Shown: positions 1 through 9,306 of the stretch, piece after piece
Layout: each line of letters begins with the position of its first letter
Position numbering within the stretch: the first letter of the stretch is position 1
Assembly (NCBI GenBank): GCA_017792345.1
Contig: CP051228.1
Location: forward strand, 4,432,148-4,496,147
Direction of reading: 5' to 3'
Origin: Mesoflavibacter sp.
GTDB lineage: Bacteria; Pseudomonadota; Alphaproteobacteria; UBA8366; Aestuariispiraceae
Length of the DNA: 64,000 nucleotides
Translations under genes and position numbers: made by a program
Notes under the pieces: generated by a model
What the model saw: the letters and a program-made list of their open reading frames with translations, nothing else
Told to the model about the DNA's origin: nothing
Databases searched by the model: none

Positions 1-539
1 CCATGTCCCGGCACATGCTTGATTACCGGACTGACGCCGCCTTGCATCAGTCCTTCACAGGCCGCCCGGCCGCAGACGGACACGATCTCAGGATCGGTCG
101 AAAAGGCGCGGTCGCCGATAATGTCATGGGCGCCCGGGACGGGAACGTCGAGGCACGGCACGCAGTCGACATCAATGCCCAGGTCGAAGAGGTCCTGAGC
201 GATCAGGCGGTAGTTCAGGTGCAACGCGTCCAGGGCCGCGTCGGCGTCTCTCCGGTACAGATCCCCGAAATCGCGTGCCGGCCGGGCCTGCCGCCAATGC
301 GGTGGGCGCAGACGCTGCACGCGGCCACCTTCCTGGTCGATCAGAATGGGGGCGTCGGGTCGGCCTGCCGCGGCGCGCAAGGATGCGGTCAGGGCCCGAA
401 CCTGATCCGGTGTATCGATGTTTCGGGCGAAGAGGATGAAACCGAACGGTTTCTGATCCGCGAAAAAGGCCTGTTCCTCGTCGGTCAGTGTCAGTCCGGA
501 ACAGCCGTAGATCGCCGCGCTAACGGCCTCGGACGCCAC
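1..539 (-). CDS. nagZ: Beta-N-acetylhexosaminidase NagZ, N-terminal part (runs off window edge)
   Basis: This is a glycoside hydrolase family 3 enzyme of cytoplasmic muropeptide recycling that removes terminal GlcNAc from anhydro-muropeptides. About 179 residues are visible. The N-terminus contains the family-like stretches YGCSGLTLTDEE and FGFILFARNI, and the fragment ends in the hallmark KHVPGHG motif of NagZ enzymes. The start is a GTG at 539. It is fixed because the stop codon of the upstream SPOR gene lies in the same frame two codons earlier, leaving 3 nt between the two genes, so they are probably translated together. The order argS, SPOR protein, nagZ is common in alphaproteobacteria. 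The catalytic Asp region and C-terminus lie outside the window. Confidence 0.93.
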   Translation of the reverse strand, partial: MASEAVSAAIYGCSGLTLTDEEQAFFADQKPFGFILFARNIDTPDQVRALTASLRAAAGRPDAPILIDQEGGRVQRLRPPHWRQARPARDFGDLYRRDADAALDALHLNYRLIAQDLFDLGIDVDCVPCLDVPVPGAHDIIGDRAFSTDPEIVSVCGRAACEGLMQGGVSPVIKHVPGH

Positions 540-542
540 GAA

Positions 543-1466
543 TTACTTCCCCGGTGCAACAGGAATGCAGGCGACGCCCTTGGCCTTGAGCTGGACGCAC
601 AGGGCCTTGGCGGCGTCGCCGCTGCCGATTGGGCCGCCACGGACCCGGAAATAATCCGTGCCGTTCACGGTCGCCTTCTGAACCTGAAGGGCTAGGTCGC
701 CGAGTAGATCCCGGTTGGCGGATTGCACTTTCGTCCATTGCGCCCGCGCGTCCGCATCGCTTTTCAGCGCCGCGATCTGAATGCGCCATCCATTACCGGC
801 GTCCCCGGCAGGCGCGGCGGCGGTTTGCGCGGGTTCGGGCGCAGGGGCCGGCGGCGGTGCCGGCGGTTCTGGCGGCGCTTCTGCGGCCGCGGAAACATCT
901 TGAGTTTCAGTGCCGGCAGTGGGCGGGGGCGCGCTGGGCGCGGCCAAGGATGCGTCAGGCAACGGGGCGGCCTGTTGAGCACCCGGTTCCGGGATCGGTT
1001 GGCGCTGCGTCGGGGCGGCCGCCGTCTGGCCGCCACTATCCACCGGCGGCGGCGCAGGCACGGCAGGAGCCTGGGCTTCCGGCACCGGTTGCGGCGCGCG
1101 CGTAGGCAGGGATTGAGGCTCTTCCGGTTCCGGCAGGATCCGTTCGACGCTGGGCCGGGTCGCGCCGTCTGCCCCATTCACGACGTCATAGACGCCCAGT
1201 TCGGCACCGGCGATCTGACGTCCGCCCGGATCATCGGGCGTTTCCTTCGCAGGGCTGTCAGGCCGCAACAAAGGCGCGGCGACTTCGCTTCCCTCACGAA
1301 CACCTTGCGTATAGGCGTACCAAACAATGCCGCCCAGGGCGAACAGCGACACGACGCCGACCATGATCGGCAACATGCGCACACCGCCCGCGCGTTTGCG
1401 CGCCGCGCGTTCATCCGCCAAGTCGCCGAGTTCCCGGTCCAGTTCGTCGTATTCTGAGGCGATCAT
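543..1466 (-). CDS. SPOR domain protein with one membrane anchor
   Basis: Predicted inner-membrane protein of about 307 residues with a periplasmic C-terminal SPOR domain, a fold that binds denuded septal peptidoglycan. A short charged cytoplasmic N-terminus (EYDELDRELGDLADERAARKR) precedes one transmembrane helix at about residues 30-50. A long Pro/Ala/Glu-rich linker follows, then the SPOR domain over roughly the last 80 residues, starting near GNGWRIQIAALKSD. I chose the ATG at 1466 because AGGAG lies 9 nt upstream. A 20-residue longer frame opens with TTG at 1526 and has no clear ribosome site. The gene sits between argS and nagZ, apparently in one transcription unit. The family is well supported; a role in division or cell-wall turnover is inferred. 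Confidence 0.9.
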   Translation of the reverse strand: MIASEYDELDRELGDLADERAARKRAGGVRMLPIMVGVVSLFALGGIVWYAYTQGVREGSEVAAPLLRPDSPAKETPDDPGGRQIAGAELGVYDVVNGADGATRPSVERILPEPEEPQSLPTRAPQPVPEAQAPAVPAPPPVDSGGQTAAAPTQRQPIPEPGAQQAAPLPDASLAAPSAPPPTAGTETQDVSAAAEAPPEPPAPPPAPAPEPAQTAAAPAGDAGNGWRIQIAALKSDADARAQWTKVQSANRDLLGDLALQVQKATVNGTDYFRVRGGPIGSGDAAKALCVQLKAKGVACIPVAPGK

Positions 1467-1565
1467 CCGCCGCGGCTCCTCAAAGGAAGCAAGAGGGTTC
1501 GCATTCAGCGGCCCGGCAGGCTTCAACCGCGCCGGGCCGTGTCCCAGATGTGGGGACGATCCGGA

Positions 1566-3392
1566 TCAGGTCAATTCCTCAACCGGTTCCACACCGAATA
1601 CAGCCAGACCGGAAGCGATCACGATTCGCACGGCCTTGACCAGCGCCAATCGCGCCAGTGTCACCGCCGGGTCGTCGGCCTGAATAAAGCGCAATGCCGT
1701 GTCTTCTTTCCCCTTGGACCACCAGCCGTGGAAGGCGGAGGCCAGATCATAGAGGTAATAGGCGATACGGTGCGGTTCCTCCGCCTCGGCGGCGGCCTCG
1801 ATCACTCGCGGCCATTCCGACAGAAGGCGCAGCACGGCCTGTTCGGATTCTTCGCTCAGTAGGTTCAAATCGGCTGCTGCAAGGGCGGCATCCGAGACAT
1901 CCAGGTCCGGAACCTGTTCGCCTGCCATGCGGAACACCGAATGGCCGCGGGCATGGGCGTAATGCACATAGAAGACCATGTTGTCGCGCGACTGTTCCTT
2001 GACCGCCGTCAGGTCGAAATCCAACGGCGCATCCGGCTTTCGGGTCAGCAGATAGAACCGCACCACATCCTTGCCGACGGCATCGACCAGATCGCGCAGG
2101 GTGACGAAGTTCCCTGCCCGCTTGGACATCTTCATCGGCTCGCCCTTGTCCATCAACCGGACCATCTGGCACAGCTTCACGGTCAGCGCCGCCTTGCCTT
2201 CGGACGCGGCCGTAACCGCCGCCTGCATCCGCTTCACATAGCCGCCGTGATCCGCGCCCCAGATGTTGATCTGACGGTCATAGCCGCGTTCGTGCTTGTT
2301 CCAGTGATAGGCGATGTCCGACGCGAAATAGGTCCAGCTTCCGTCGGATTTCTGCAGCGGCCGGTCGACATCGTCGCCGAACTGCGTGGCCCGGAACAAG
2401 GTCTGCTCGCGCGGCTCCCAATCGTCCGGCTTCTGGCCTTTCGGCGGCTCCAGAATGCCGCGATAGATCAGGTCGCGGTCCTTCAGCCAGGCGACGATGC
2501 GGTCGACATGGGTCTCAATGATCCAGCGTTCGGAGGTGAAGACGTCCTGGTCGATGCCGAGGACCTTCAGATCGTCCTTGATCAGGTCCAGCATCTTGTC
2601 GACCGCAAACAGCCGGATCGGCGGCAGCCATTCGTCGACCGGCTTGCCCTCAAAGCCGTCCGCGCCCTTTACCGCCAAAGCGTCGCCCTTTTCTTCGAAC
2701 AGGGCCTGGGCGACAGGGATCAGGTATTCGCCACGGTATTCCAATTCCCGATCCGGCGCGCCCATCGCCGCCATGAAGGACTTGATCGCCGCTTCGTCAG
2801 TGATGGCAAACTTCTTCGGGTCCAGGATTTCGAGATAACGCCAGTAGACAGCCCAGCCCAGGGAATCGATCTGCGAGCCGGCGTCGTTGACCCAGTATTC
2901 CTTGCAGACATCGTAACCTGCCTTCAGCAACAGGCCCGACAGCGCGTCGCCGACGACAGCGCCGCGCGCATGGCCGATATGCAGCGGACCGGTCGGATTG
3001 GCCGACACATATTCGACATTCACCTTGCGCCGGGCGCCGATATCGCTGTCGCCATAGGCCGTTCCCAGATCAAGGATCGCCCGCAGCACGTCATGCCAGG
3101 CGGTCGCCGCCAGCCGCAGGTTGATGAAGCCGGGCCCCGCCACTTCCGCCGTGGCAATCCGGTCGTGGCCGGTCAGTGCCTCAGCCAGCTTTTCCGCCAG
3201 ATCGCGCGGCTTCATGCCGGCCGGTTTGGACAGCAGCATCGCGGCGTTGGTTGCCATGTCGCCATGGGAGGCATCGCGCGGCGGCTCGACCGTCACGCGG
3301 CTCAGGTCCAGGCCTTCCGGCAGGACGCCCTCGGCGATCAGAGTTTCGACGGTCCGATCCAGGTCGGCTTTCACGTCACGGAACAGGTTCAT
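1566..3392 (-). CDS. argS: Arginyl-tRNA synthetase
   Basis: Class I aminoacyl-tRNA synthetase that charges tRNA-Arg in the cytoplasm, 608 residues, slightly longer than the E. coli enzyme. The N-terminal Add1-like domain is followed by the HIGH motif (PLHIGHARG, residues about 138-141), the KMSK signature ([11 protein letters not shown]) and a C-terminal DALR-type anticodon-binding domain ([16 protein letters not shown] onward). The ATG at 3392 lies 32 nt after the dgt stop codon, so dgt, argS, the SPOR gene and nagZ may form one operon reading leftwards. No defect is visible. Confidence 0.98.
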   Translation of the reverse strand: MNLFRDVKADLDRTVETLIAEGVLPEGLDLSRVTVEPPRDASHGDMATNAAMLLSKPAGMKPRDLAEKLAEALTGHDRIATAEVAGPGFINLRLAATAWHDVLRAILDLGTAYGDSDIGARRKVNVEYVSANPTGPLHIGHARGAVVGDALSGLLLKAGYDVCKEYWVNDAGSQIDSLGWAVYWRYLEILDPKKFAITDEAAIKSFMAAMGAPDRELEYRGEYLIPVAQALFEEKGDALAVKGADGFEGKPVDEWLPPIRLFAVDKMLDLIKDDLKVLGIDQDVFTSERWIIETHVDRIVAWLKDRDLIYRGILEPPKGQKPDDWEPREQTLFRATQFGDDVDRPLQKSDGSWTYFASDIAYHWNKHERGYDRQINIWGADHGGYVKRMQAAVTAASEGKAALTVKLCQMVRLMDKGEPMKMSKRAGNFVTLRDLVDAVGKDVVRFYLLTRKPDAPLDFDLTAVKEQSRDNMVFYVHYAHARGHSVFRMAGEQVPDLDVSDAALAAADLNLLSEESEQAVLRLLSEWPRVIEAAAEAEEPHRIAYYLYDLASAFHGWWSKGKEDTALRFIQADDPAVTLARLALVKAVRIVIASGLAVFGVEPVEELT

Positions 3393-3424
3393 CGGCGCAG
3401 CTCTTCACATTTCGCCGCGCCGGA

Positions 3425-4579
3425 TCATTCCTCGTAGAAGATTTTCCGGTGCAGGCGCTTGGCGAAGCGGTCGGTCATGCCGGCGATATAGTCGGCGACG
3501 ATCCGCTCCCAGGATTCGTTGACGGCGCGGGGATACGCCGTCAGCCACGTCATGTCCAGCGCGCCGCGCACCTCCATGTAATAGGTGAAGAGGTCACGGA
3601 CGATCTGCGCCCCCGCCTCGCGTTCGCGATTGACCGACGGCGCGCGGTACATGTTCTCGAACAGGAAGGTCTTCAGGGCGCGCTCATTTTCCTTCATCGG
3701 TTCCGTGAAGCGCACGGCGGGCTCCCCGCAATGCCGCAATTCGGCGGCATCGACAGGCCGCAGCCGATCCAGACGCCGCGTTGTGCAGCCCAGGGCGTCG
3801 CCCACCATGTCACCGATCAGGCGGCGCACCGCCTCTTGCACGACAATCGCCTTCGGCGCGTCGGGCTCGTCACGGCGCACTTCGGCGATGGCCTTGCCGA
3901 CATGGGGCACGGAATCGCAGATCTGCTCGACCGAAAACAGACCCGCGCGCAGCCCGTCATCCATGTCGTGATGATTGTAGGCGATATCGTCGGCGATGGC
4001 CGCAATCTGCGCCTCCAGCCCCGCATGGCTGCCGATTTCCAGGTCGAACTGGCTGTTGAACCAGGACAGCGTGGCCTGCACGTTGTCCGGCGCGATCGGG
4101 CCGTTGTGCTTTACGACCCCCTCCAGCGTCTCCCAGGTCAGGTTCAGCCCGTCGAACCCCGGATAGCGCTGTTCCAGCAGGACCAGCACCCGCAGCGCCT
4201 GATCGTTGTGATCAAAACCGCCCGCCGCCGCCATCGCGGCATCCAGCGCGTCCTCACCGGCATGGCCGAACGGGGTATGGCCCAAATCGTGGGCCAGGGC
4301 GATGGCTTCGGTCAGATCCTCGTCGGCGCGCAGGACGCGGGCCATGGACCGGGCGATCTGCGCGACCTCCAGCGAATGTGTCATCCGGGTCCGCAGATGA
4401 TCGCCTTCGGGCGAGATGAAGACCTGGGTCTTATGCTGAAGGCGGCGGAAGGCCGTACAATGAATGATGCGGTCGCGGTCGCGCTGGAACGGGGTTCGCG
4501 TCCGGGACGGCTCTTCCTCCGTCGAACGGCCGCGCGATGCCGTGTGATCCGTCGCGTATGATGCCCGGAACGGTGTCAT
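3425..4579 (-). CDS. dgt: Deoxyguanosinetriphosphate triphosphohydrolase-like protein
   Basis: HD-superfamily metal-dependent dNTP triphosphohydrolase that cleaves dNTPs to deoxynucleosides plus triphosphate and so affects nucleotide pools. The 384-residue length matches the shorter Dgt-like class found in alphaproteobacteria. Visible motifs are FQRDRDRIIHCTAFRRLQHKTQVF at the N-terminus, HSLEVAQIAR, and the HD motif ALAHDLGHTPFGHAGEDAL, with DDIAYNHHDMDDGLRAG further on. It is the first gene of the leftward argS group and diverges from erpA across about 170 nt. Which dNTP it prefers cannot be read from the sequence. Confidence 0.93.
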   Translation of the reverse strand: MTPFRASYATDHTASRGRSTEEEPSRTRTPFQRDRDRIIHCTAFRRLQHKTQVFISPEGDHLRTRMTHSLEVAQIARSMARVLRADEDLTEAIALAHDLGHTPFGHAGEDALDAAMAAAGGFDHNDQALRVLVLLEQRYPGFDGLNLTWETLEGVVKHNGPIAPDNVQATLSWFNSQFDLEIGSHAGLEAQIAAIADDIAYNHHDMDDGLRAGLFSVEQICDSVPHVGKAIAEVRRDEPDAPKAIVVQEAVRRLIGDMVGDALGCTTRRLDRLRPVDAAELRHCGEPAVRFTEPMKENERALKTFLFENMYRAPSVNREREAGAQIVRDLFTYYMEVRGALDMTWLTAYPRAVNESWERIVADYIAGMTDRFAKRLHRKIFYEE

Positions 4580-4645
4580 GCCCCGCCTTCCCTCTGGCCC
4601 CAGCCGAACGGCCCGTCCTTGAAGGTCCGCCCCATCCGACAGCGA

Positions 4646-4751
4646 TTGACAATCGCTCTGGACCGCCTACGTATGAGCCGTGATAACATTATGCTATCTT
4701 TAGCAATGTGCTACAGACACGGAATTGGCAACCCGTTTGGAAAGCAACGCA
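4646..4751 (+). promoter_or_regulatory. Candidate erpA promoter with a short inverted repeat
   Basis: Divergent region between dgt and erpA. A consensus TTGACA lies at 4646-4651, although the best -10 candidates (TATGAG at 4672, TATGCT at 4690) are not ideally spaced. The perfect 5-bp dyad TGCTA-TCTT-TAGCA at 4692-4705 lies 46 nt before the erpA start and could be an operator for a regulator such as an iron-sulfur-sensing Rrf2 protein. That identity is a guess. Confidence 0.35.
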
Positions 4752-5117
4752 ATGTCCGACCCGTTCGCCCTTGAAACGACCCATGCCGCCCGGCAGCTGA
4801 CCCTGTCGGATTCGGCGGTCGCACGGCTGTTGAAACTGATCAAGGCAGAAGGCGACAAGCGCCTGATGCTGCGCGTCACCGTATCGGGCGGCGGCTGTTC
4901 CGGCTTCCAGTACGGGTTCGACTTCGACACGGAAACCAAGGACGACGATCTGATCTTCGAACGCGACGGCGTACGCGTCGTAACGGACGAGGTCTCGATG
5001 GACCTGCTGGCCGGTTCTGAACTGGATTTCGTCGACGATCTGGTTGGCGCCTATTTCAAGGTGAACAACCCCAATGCGTCGTCCTCTTGCGGCTGCGGGA
5101 CGTCTTTCGCGATCTGA
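4752..5117 (+). CDS. erpA: A-type iron-sulfur cluster carrier (ErpA/IscA family)
   Basis: Small A-type scaffold/carrier that passes Fe-S clusters to apo-enzymes in the cytoplasm. The protein has 121 residues with the three family cysteines: Cys49 in SGGGCSGFQYGF and Cys113/Cys115 in SSCGCGTSF. The ATG at 4752 (SDPFALETTH) gives a normal N-terminus; a frame-open start nine codons upstream is possible but would add an unusual extension. It stands alone, transcribed away from dgt, and is followed 69 nt later by the exonuclease III gene. ErpA is favoured over IscA because no isc operon is nearby, but the two families are hard to separate by eye. Confidence 0.9.
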   Translation: MSDPFALETTHAARQLTLSDSAVARLLKLIKAEGDKRLMLRVTVSGGGCSGFQYGFDFDTETKDDDLIFERDGVRVVTDEVSMDLLAGSELDFVDDLVGAYFKVNNPNASSSCGCGTSFAI

Positions 5118-5186
5118 CCGTCTCGCCCTGGAATTGACGTTTTTCGGCCCTGTCCAAACCCGGCGACGCGGTCTAATCTGCGCGCC

Positions 5187-5966
5187 ATGCAAATCGCGAC
5201 TTTCAACGTAAATTCCGTCAAGGCCCGACTTCCCAGGGTCTTGGAATGGCTTGAGGCGGCGCAGCCCGATGTGGTTCTGCTGCAGGAGCTGAAATGCGTG
5301 GACGACGAATTCCCGCGCCTGGAGATCGAAGGACTGGGCTATAACGCCGAAGTTCACGGCCAGAAATCCTTTAACGGCGTCGCGATCCTCTCCAAACGTC
5401 CCATCGAAGATGTCCGGCGCGGCCTGCCCGGCGACCAGTCGGATGAGCAGGCACGCTATATCGAGGCGACGATTTCGGGCGTGCGCGTGGCGTCGATTTA
5501 TCTGCCCAACGGCAATCCGGTCGAGGACGACGCCAAATACGGCTACAAGCTGCGCTGGATGGAACGTTTGGCCGCCCATGTCCAAGACACGCTGCTGCCC
5601 AGCGAAGCGCCGGTCGTCCTCGGCGGCGACTATAATGTCTGCCCGACGGATGACGACGTGTACGACCCGGACGGTTGGGCCGACGACGCGCTGTGCAAGC
5701 CCGAGACCCGCAACCGGTTCCGGCGTCTGCTGAATCTGGGCCTGACGGAAGCCTACCGCGCCCTGCATCCCAATGAGGCGCATCGCTATTCCTATTGGGA
5801 CTATGTCAAAGGCCGATGGCAGAAGGACGAAGGCCTTCGGATTGACCATCTGCTGTTGTCGGCGCGCGCCGCCGACCGGCTGGAGGCCTGCGACATCGAC
5901 AAATCGCCGCGCGGCAAGGAAAAGCCGTCCGACCATACGCCGGTCTGGTGCCGATTGAGCGAGTAG
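5187..5966 (+). CDS. xth: Exodeoxyribonuclease III (AP endonuclease)
   Basis: Member of the ExoIII/APE1 exonuclease-endonuclease-phosphatase family, which cuts DNA at abasic sites in base excision repair. The 259-residue protein shows the ordered family motifs: N-terminal ATFNVNSVKARLPRVLEWL, LLQELKC (metal-binding Glu), GGDYNVCPTDDDV and the C-terminal LRIDHLLLS with SDHTPVW (catalytic Asp-His). Length and motif spacing are normal. The 3' end overlaps the next reading frame by 19 nt if that gene starts at its GTG, or the two are separated by 2 nt if the downstream TTG is used. Confidence 0.95.
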   Translation: MQIATFNVNSVKARLPRVLEWLEAAQPDVVLLQELKCVDDEFPRLEIEGLGYNAEVHGQKSFNGVAILSKRPIEDVRRGLPGDQSDEQARYIEATISGVRVASIYLPNGNPVEDDAKYGYKLRWMERLAAHVQDTLLPSEAPVVLGGDYNVCPTDDDVYDPDGWADDALCKPETRNRFRRLLNLGLTEAYRALHPNEAHRYSYWDYVKGRWQKDEGLRIDHLLLSARAADRLEACDIDKSPRGKEKPSDHTPVWCRLSE

Positions 5967-6739
5967 CGTTGAGCGCGTCCCGGACCCTTATCATTCAAAG
6001 CCATAACTTCCAGGTGCTGCGCGGCTGGATCGGGCGCTGTGTCGACAGCGTCCGGGAATGGTCGGAGGCGCGCGGTTACGAGTACCGTTTCCTGGGTGAC
6101 GAGATTTTCGACCTGGTCCCGGAATGGTACCGCGAAAAGCTACCGGATCGTTTGCGTATTCAGGCCGATCTGGCGCGGCTTATCCTGATCCGGGACGCCT
6201 TGGACGCAGGTTACGATCAGGCGGTCTGGTTCGACGCGGATCTCCTTGTCTATGCCCCGGATCGGCTCTCCCTCGACTCCGTTGAAGACAGTTGCGCCTT
6301 CGGGCGGGAGCTATGGGTCGGCACCGACGCCGCCGGTCGCTTGAAAACCTGGCGCGGCATTCACAATGCGGTCTGTCTGTTTCGTTCCGGCTGCCCGACA
6401 CTGCCATTTTTGATCCAGACCGTCGAACGCATCATCGATCGTACGGAGGTGGAGCAGATCACGCCGCAGATGGTCGGGCCGAAACTGCTGACGGCGTTGG
6501 ACGCGATCGTCGGTTTTGGCCGGATCGAAAGCGTCGCCGCATTCAGCCCCCTCGTCCTGCGCGATATCGACGCCGGCGGCGGCGACGCCGTGGCTTCCCT
6601 GAAAGCGGCGACCGGCCGGGAAAAAATGGAAATGCCCGCGGCGGCCAATCTTCGTGCGTCACTCTGCGGCGACACGACCAATGACGAATTGCTGGAAAGG
6701 GCCGTCGCGCGGTTGCTGAAAGAGGGCGCCCTCCCCTAA
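5948..6739 (+). CDS. Glycosyltransferase-like protein of unknown substrate
   Basis: Protein of about 257-263 residues. The stretch LRIQADLARLILIRDALDAGYDQAVWFDADLLVY resembles the nucleotide-sugar site of GT-A glycosyltransferases (GT8/GT32-like), with the DxD-like element WFDADLLV. The conserved-looking TWRGIHNAVCLF and WFDAD regions support a capsule/LPS-type enzyme fold, but I cannot name a substrate. There is no signal peptide or membrane segment. The first possible start is a GTG at 5948 inside xth; a TTG at 5969, just after the xth stop, would remove seven residues and may be the true start. No other polysaccharide gene is nearby. Confidence 0.55.
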   Translation: MPIERVALSASRTLIIQSHNFQVLRGWIGRCVDSVREWSEARGYEYRFLGDEIFDLVPEWYREKLPDRLRIQADLARLILIRDALDAGYDQAVWFDADLLVYAPDRLSLDSVEDSCAFGRELWVGTDAAGRLKTWRGIHNAVCLFRSGCPTLPFLIQTVERIIDRTEVEQITPQMVGPKLLTALDAIVGFGRIESVAAFSPLVLRDIDAGGGDAVASLKAATGREKMEMPAAANLRASLCGDTTNDELLERAVARLLKEGALP

Positions 6740-6764
6740 ACTCGCGCCGGAGGGGGAGGACGGC

Positions 6765-7742
6765 ATGAAACACAGCATCTGGGCAATCGCGGCGGTAACC
6801 ATCCTGTTGGCTGGACCGGCAAAGGCGGCAGATTCGGTCGACACCTATCTGGCGGCGACCCGGGCCAAGATCTATCAGGAACTCCGTGGCGAAGCCGCCA
6901 ATGCCTATGTGGCCAGCCTGTACAGCCGTGCCCTCTCCGGCGAAGACCCGCAGGCCCTGACCGAACAGGGCCTGATGACCGCCGCAACACGCCGCGATAC
7001 CGAGGGGCAAAGCGAAGCCTGCCGGCTTTTCGTTTCGGCGGCGGAACTGGGATTCGCACCGGCCCAGTTTCTGGCCGGCGACTGTTATGCGGCGGGAACG
7101 CTGACCGACGATCAGGCGGCGCAGATGCAGCGCTGGTACGCCGCCGCAGCCGCCCAAGGCGCCGCCTCCGCCCAATGCGCCCTGGGCCGGCAGTTGATGG
7201 ACGGGACGCTGATCGTCCGCGATACACCGCGCGGCTATGCCCTTTGCGAGGAGGCCGCCCAGGCCGGTTCATCCTCCGCCGCCGTCACGGTCGCCAAGGC
7301 CCAGATTTCGGGCTGGTCCGGTTCTCCCGATTACGCCAAGGCGGCCGGCTATCTTGAAACCGCGACCCGCGACGGCAATGCCGAGGCCGCCTATCTGTTG
7401 GCCAGTCTGCACCGCGACGGCCGGCGCGGCCTGGAATCGACCGAACAGGCCCTTGCGCTTGCAGATTTCTCGGCCAAGCGCAGCCATGTCCCCGCCTTCA
7501 TTCTGGCCGCCCAGTTTCGAATGGACGCATTGAGCACCGGACGGGTTGGCGGAGCGGACGTACGGGGCGATTTCGGCTGGCGGCTGTTCTATTGGGCGAC
7601 ATTGGCGGAACGTCATGATCCGGACCGCGCCGTGAAACGGGAGGCGCGGCGTATTCTGGGCGTCCTGAAACAGGCTGCGCCCGACGATGTCTATTCCCGC
7701 TGGACAGCGGATGCGGGACGCACCCGCCCATCGCAGATGTAA
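6765..7742 (+). CDS. Exported Sel1-like repeat protein
   Basis: A 325-residue protein starting with a clear signal peptide (MKHSIWAIAAVTILLAGPAKA, cleavage likely after AKA). The mature part consists of Sel1-like TPR repeats, visible as recurring units of the form A..G.A.AQ..LG....G....D...A...Y..AA: for example AELGFAPAQFLAGDCYAAG, AAQGAASAQCALGRQLMDG and ATRDGNAEAAYLLASLHRDG. Such solenoids mediate protein-protein contacts in the periplasm or at the envelope; no enzymatic motif is seen. A strong ribosome site (GGAGGGGGAGG) precedes the ATG. It converges with the mlrC-type gene, with the stops 6 nt apart. The specific partner is unknown. Confidence 0.85.
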   Translation: MKHSIWAIAAVTILLAGPAKAADSVDTYLAATRAKIYQELRGEAANAYVASLYSRALSGEDPQALTEQGLMTAATRRDTEGQSEACRLFVSAAELGFAPAQFLAGDCYAAGTLTDDQAAQMQRWYAAAAAQGAASAQCALGRQLMDGTLIVRDTPRGYALCEEAAQAGSSSAAVTVAKAQISGWSGSPDYAKAAGYLETATRDGNAEAAYLLASLHRDGRRGLESTEQALALADFSAKRSHVPAFILAAQFRMDALSTGRVGGADVRGDFGWRLFYWATLAERHDPDRAVKREARRILGVLKQAAPDDVYSRWTADAGRTRPSQM

Positions 7743-7748
7743 CCGTCG

Positions 7749-9263
7749 TCAGAAAGCGGGCCGCAATCGGCAGCCGGGGCGCAGGTTCTTGAAATCCAAG
7801 GTGGCCGGATCCGCATAAACCGGCCCCGGGGCGGCCACGGTCAGGACCTCGCGGGCCAGGGGTGCGAAATCCGCCCGGAAGTGAACGGAGCTTTTCAGCG
7901 CCAGGATGCCCACCGAGGCCGGTTCTATTCCGACATGCCGGAACATCGACTGATCGCCCGCCTGCTCCGGCTTGGATGCGACCACGATGTCGACCCCTTT
8001 GTGGCGCAGCCGCGCATAGGCGCCCATCTCGTAACGCGCGCCGCCCCACATTGGGCCGGTTCCCGTGAACCGTCCATTGCCCAGGGCGACGACCTCGAAC
8101 TTGCCCGCAATCGGATTGTCCCCCGGAAACAACTTGCCCCCCAGGTCGAGATCGACCGTCGCGCCAACCGGATGACGATGCGCCTTTTCGGCGCTCTCCG
8201 GATCGTTGAACACGCCGATGACCGCCCCGCCCCGCGCTGCCCCGGCATTGTTGTCGATCAAGGCGCGCAGGAGCCCGGTCGTATCGCCCGGTCCGCCGCC
8301 GCCCGGATTATCCTGCGTATCCGCAAGGACAACCGGTCCTGTGCCGGGCAAACCCAACAGATCCTTTGCGCGATCGATTGCGGCGGCGGGTGACCATATC
8401 CGCGAGCCAAAAGCGGCTTCCCGTGCGTTCACCGCATCGATCAGGGTATCGGCCGCCCGGTTTGCCGCTGCGGCATCGTCCCCATAAGCGACGAGGCCCG
8501 GCCCTGCCTCCGCGATGTCCGAGAGCGGAAAGCCCATCGCCAAAGCCAACGCGTTCAGTCCGCGGTCGCCAGCCAGCAGACCCGGCAATGTTTCGCCATA
8601 GAGGGCTCGCGGCGGGTCGATATCCGTACAGCCAAAATTCAGGGGGATCAGAAACTCCGGCCGTCGGAAGGCCTTCGCCCATTTACCGCCACTGGCCATC
8701 AGCCGCAACAGATGCCCCGCCGTCCGCTCGCCAGTCTCTGCCATATCGACATGCGGGTAGGTCCGATAGATATCCAGGACATCCGCGTATCGGACCATGG
8801 CCTCGGTCAAATTGACATGCAGGTCCAGACTGACCGCGATGGGAATCTCGTCGCCTAGGGCCGCACGGATGCGGCGCAGCAACTCGCCCTCGCCATCCTC
8901 GAAATGCTCACAGACCATTGCGCCATGGAGATCCAGATAGATCCCATCCAGGGGACCGGCGGCCACGGCCGAGCGCAGGTCTTCCAGCAGCATCGCGGAA
9001 ATGCGCTCAAACGCATCCTCTGTGACATGGGCCGACGGCGTCGCGGCGGACCAGCACAGCGGGACGATATCCGCCCCGGAATCCCGCAGGGTTTCGAGCG
9101 CACCGGTCACAGGGATATGCACGCCGTCGACGGCTGCCAGCATTGCTTCGCCCCGGGCAAGGCCAGGCCAGCCGCCCGCCCGTTCGAACGCGCCGAAATC
9201 CGCCTTCACCGGGGCGAATGTATTGGTCTCATGCTGAAATCCGCCAACCGCGACACGCGCCAT
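7749..9263 (-). CDS. M81 family metallopeptidase (MlrC-like)
   Basis: Protein of about 504 residues of the microcystin-degradation MlrC family (DUF1485 domain followed by the MlrC C-terminal domain). Family features are the N-terminal VAVGGFQHETNTFAP, the region YLDLHGAMVCEHFEDGEGELLRRIRAALG, SLDLHVNLTEAMV with metal-ligand-like Asp/His, and DTQDNPGGGGPGDTTGLLRAL in the second half. MlrC cleaves linearised microcystin, but most relatives lie in genomes without that pathway and have unknown substrates, so no substrate is claimed. The ATG at 9263 is preferred; in-frame codons upstream include another ATG and a TTG at 9296. The gene diverges from the dioxygenase-like gene within a very short interval, so their promoters must overlap. 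Confidence 0.85.
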   Translation of the reverse strand: MARVAVGGFQHETNTFAPVKADFGAFERAGGWPGLARGEAMLAAVDGVHIPVTGALETLRDSGADIVPLCWSAATPSAHVTEDAFERISAMLLEDLRSAVAAGPLDGIYLDLHGAMVCEHFEDGEGELLRRIRAALGDEIPIAVSLDLHVNLTEAMVRYADVLDIYRTYPHVDMAETGERTAGHLLRLMASGGKWAKAFRRPEFLIPLNFGCTDIDPPRALYGETLPGLLAGDRGLNALALAMGFPLSDIAEAGPGLVAYGDDAAAANRAADTLIDAVNAREAAFGSRIWSPAAAIDRAKDLLGLPGTGPVVLADTQDNPGGGGPGDTTGLLRALIDNNAGAARGGAVIGVFNDPESAEKAHRHPVGATVDLDLGGKLFPGDNPIAGKFEVVALGNGRFTGTGPMWGGARYEMGAYARLRHKGVDIVVASKPEQAGDQSMFRHVGIEPASVGILALKSSVHFRADFAPLAREVLTVAAPGPVYADPATLDFKNLRPGCRLRPAF

Positions 9264-9306
9264 ATCTTCGCTTCCCATTCTCTTTTCGACGGCCAAACGC
9301 TAGACG

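Noticed and set aside
3-695. Long plus-strand open frame over the left edge
   Set aside because: It is antisense to nagZ and the SPOR gene, whose frames carry clear family motifs (KHVPGHG and SPOR).
1941-3437. 498-codon plus-strand frame antisense to argS
   Set aside because: ArgS motifs lie on the minus strand; long antisense frames are expected in G/C-rich coding DNA.
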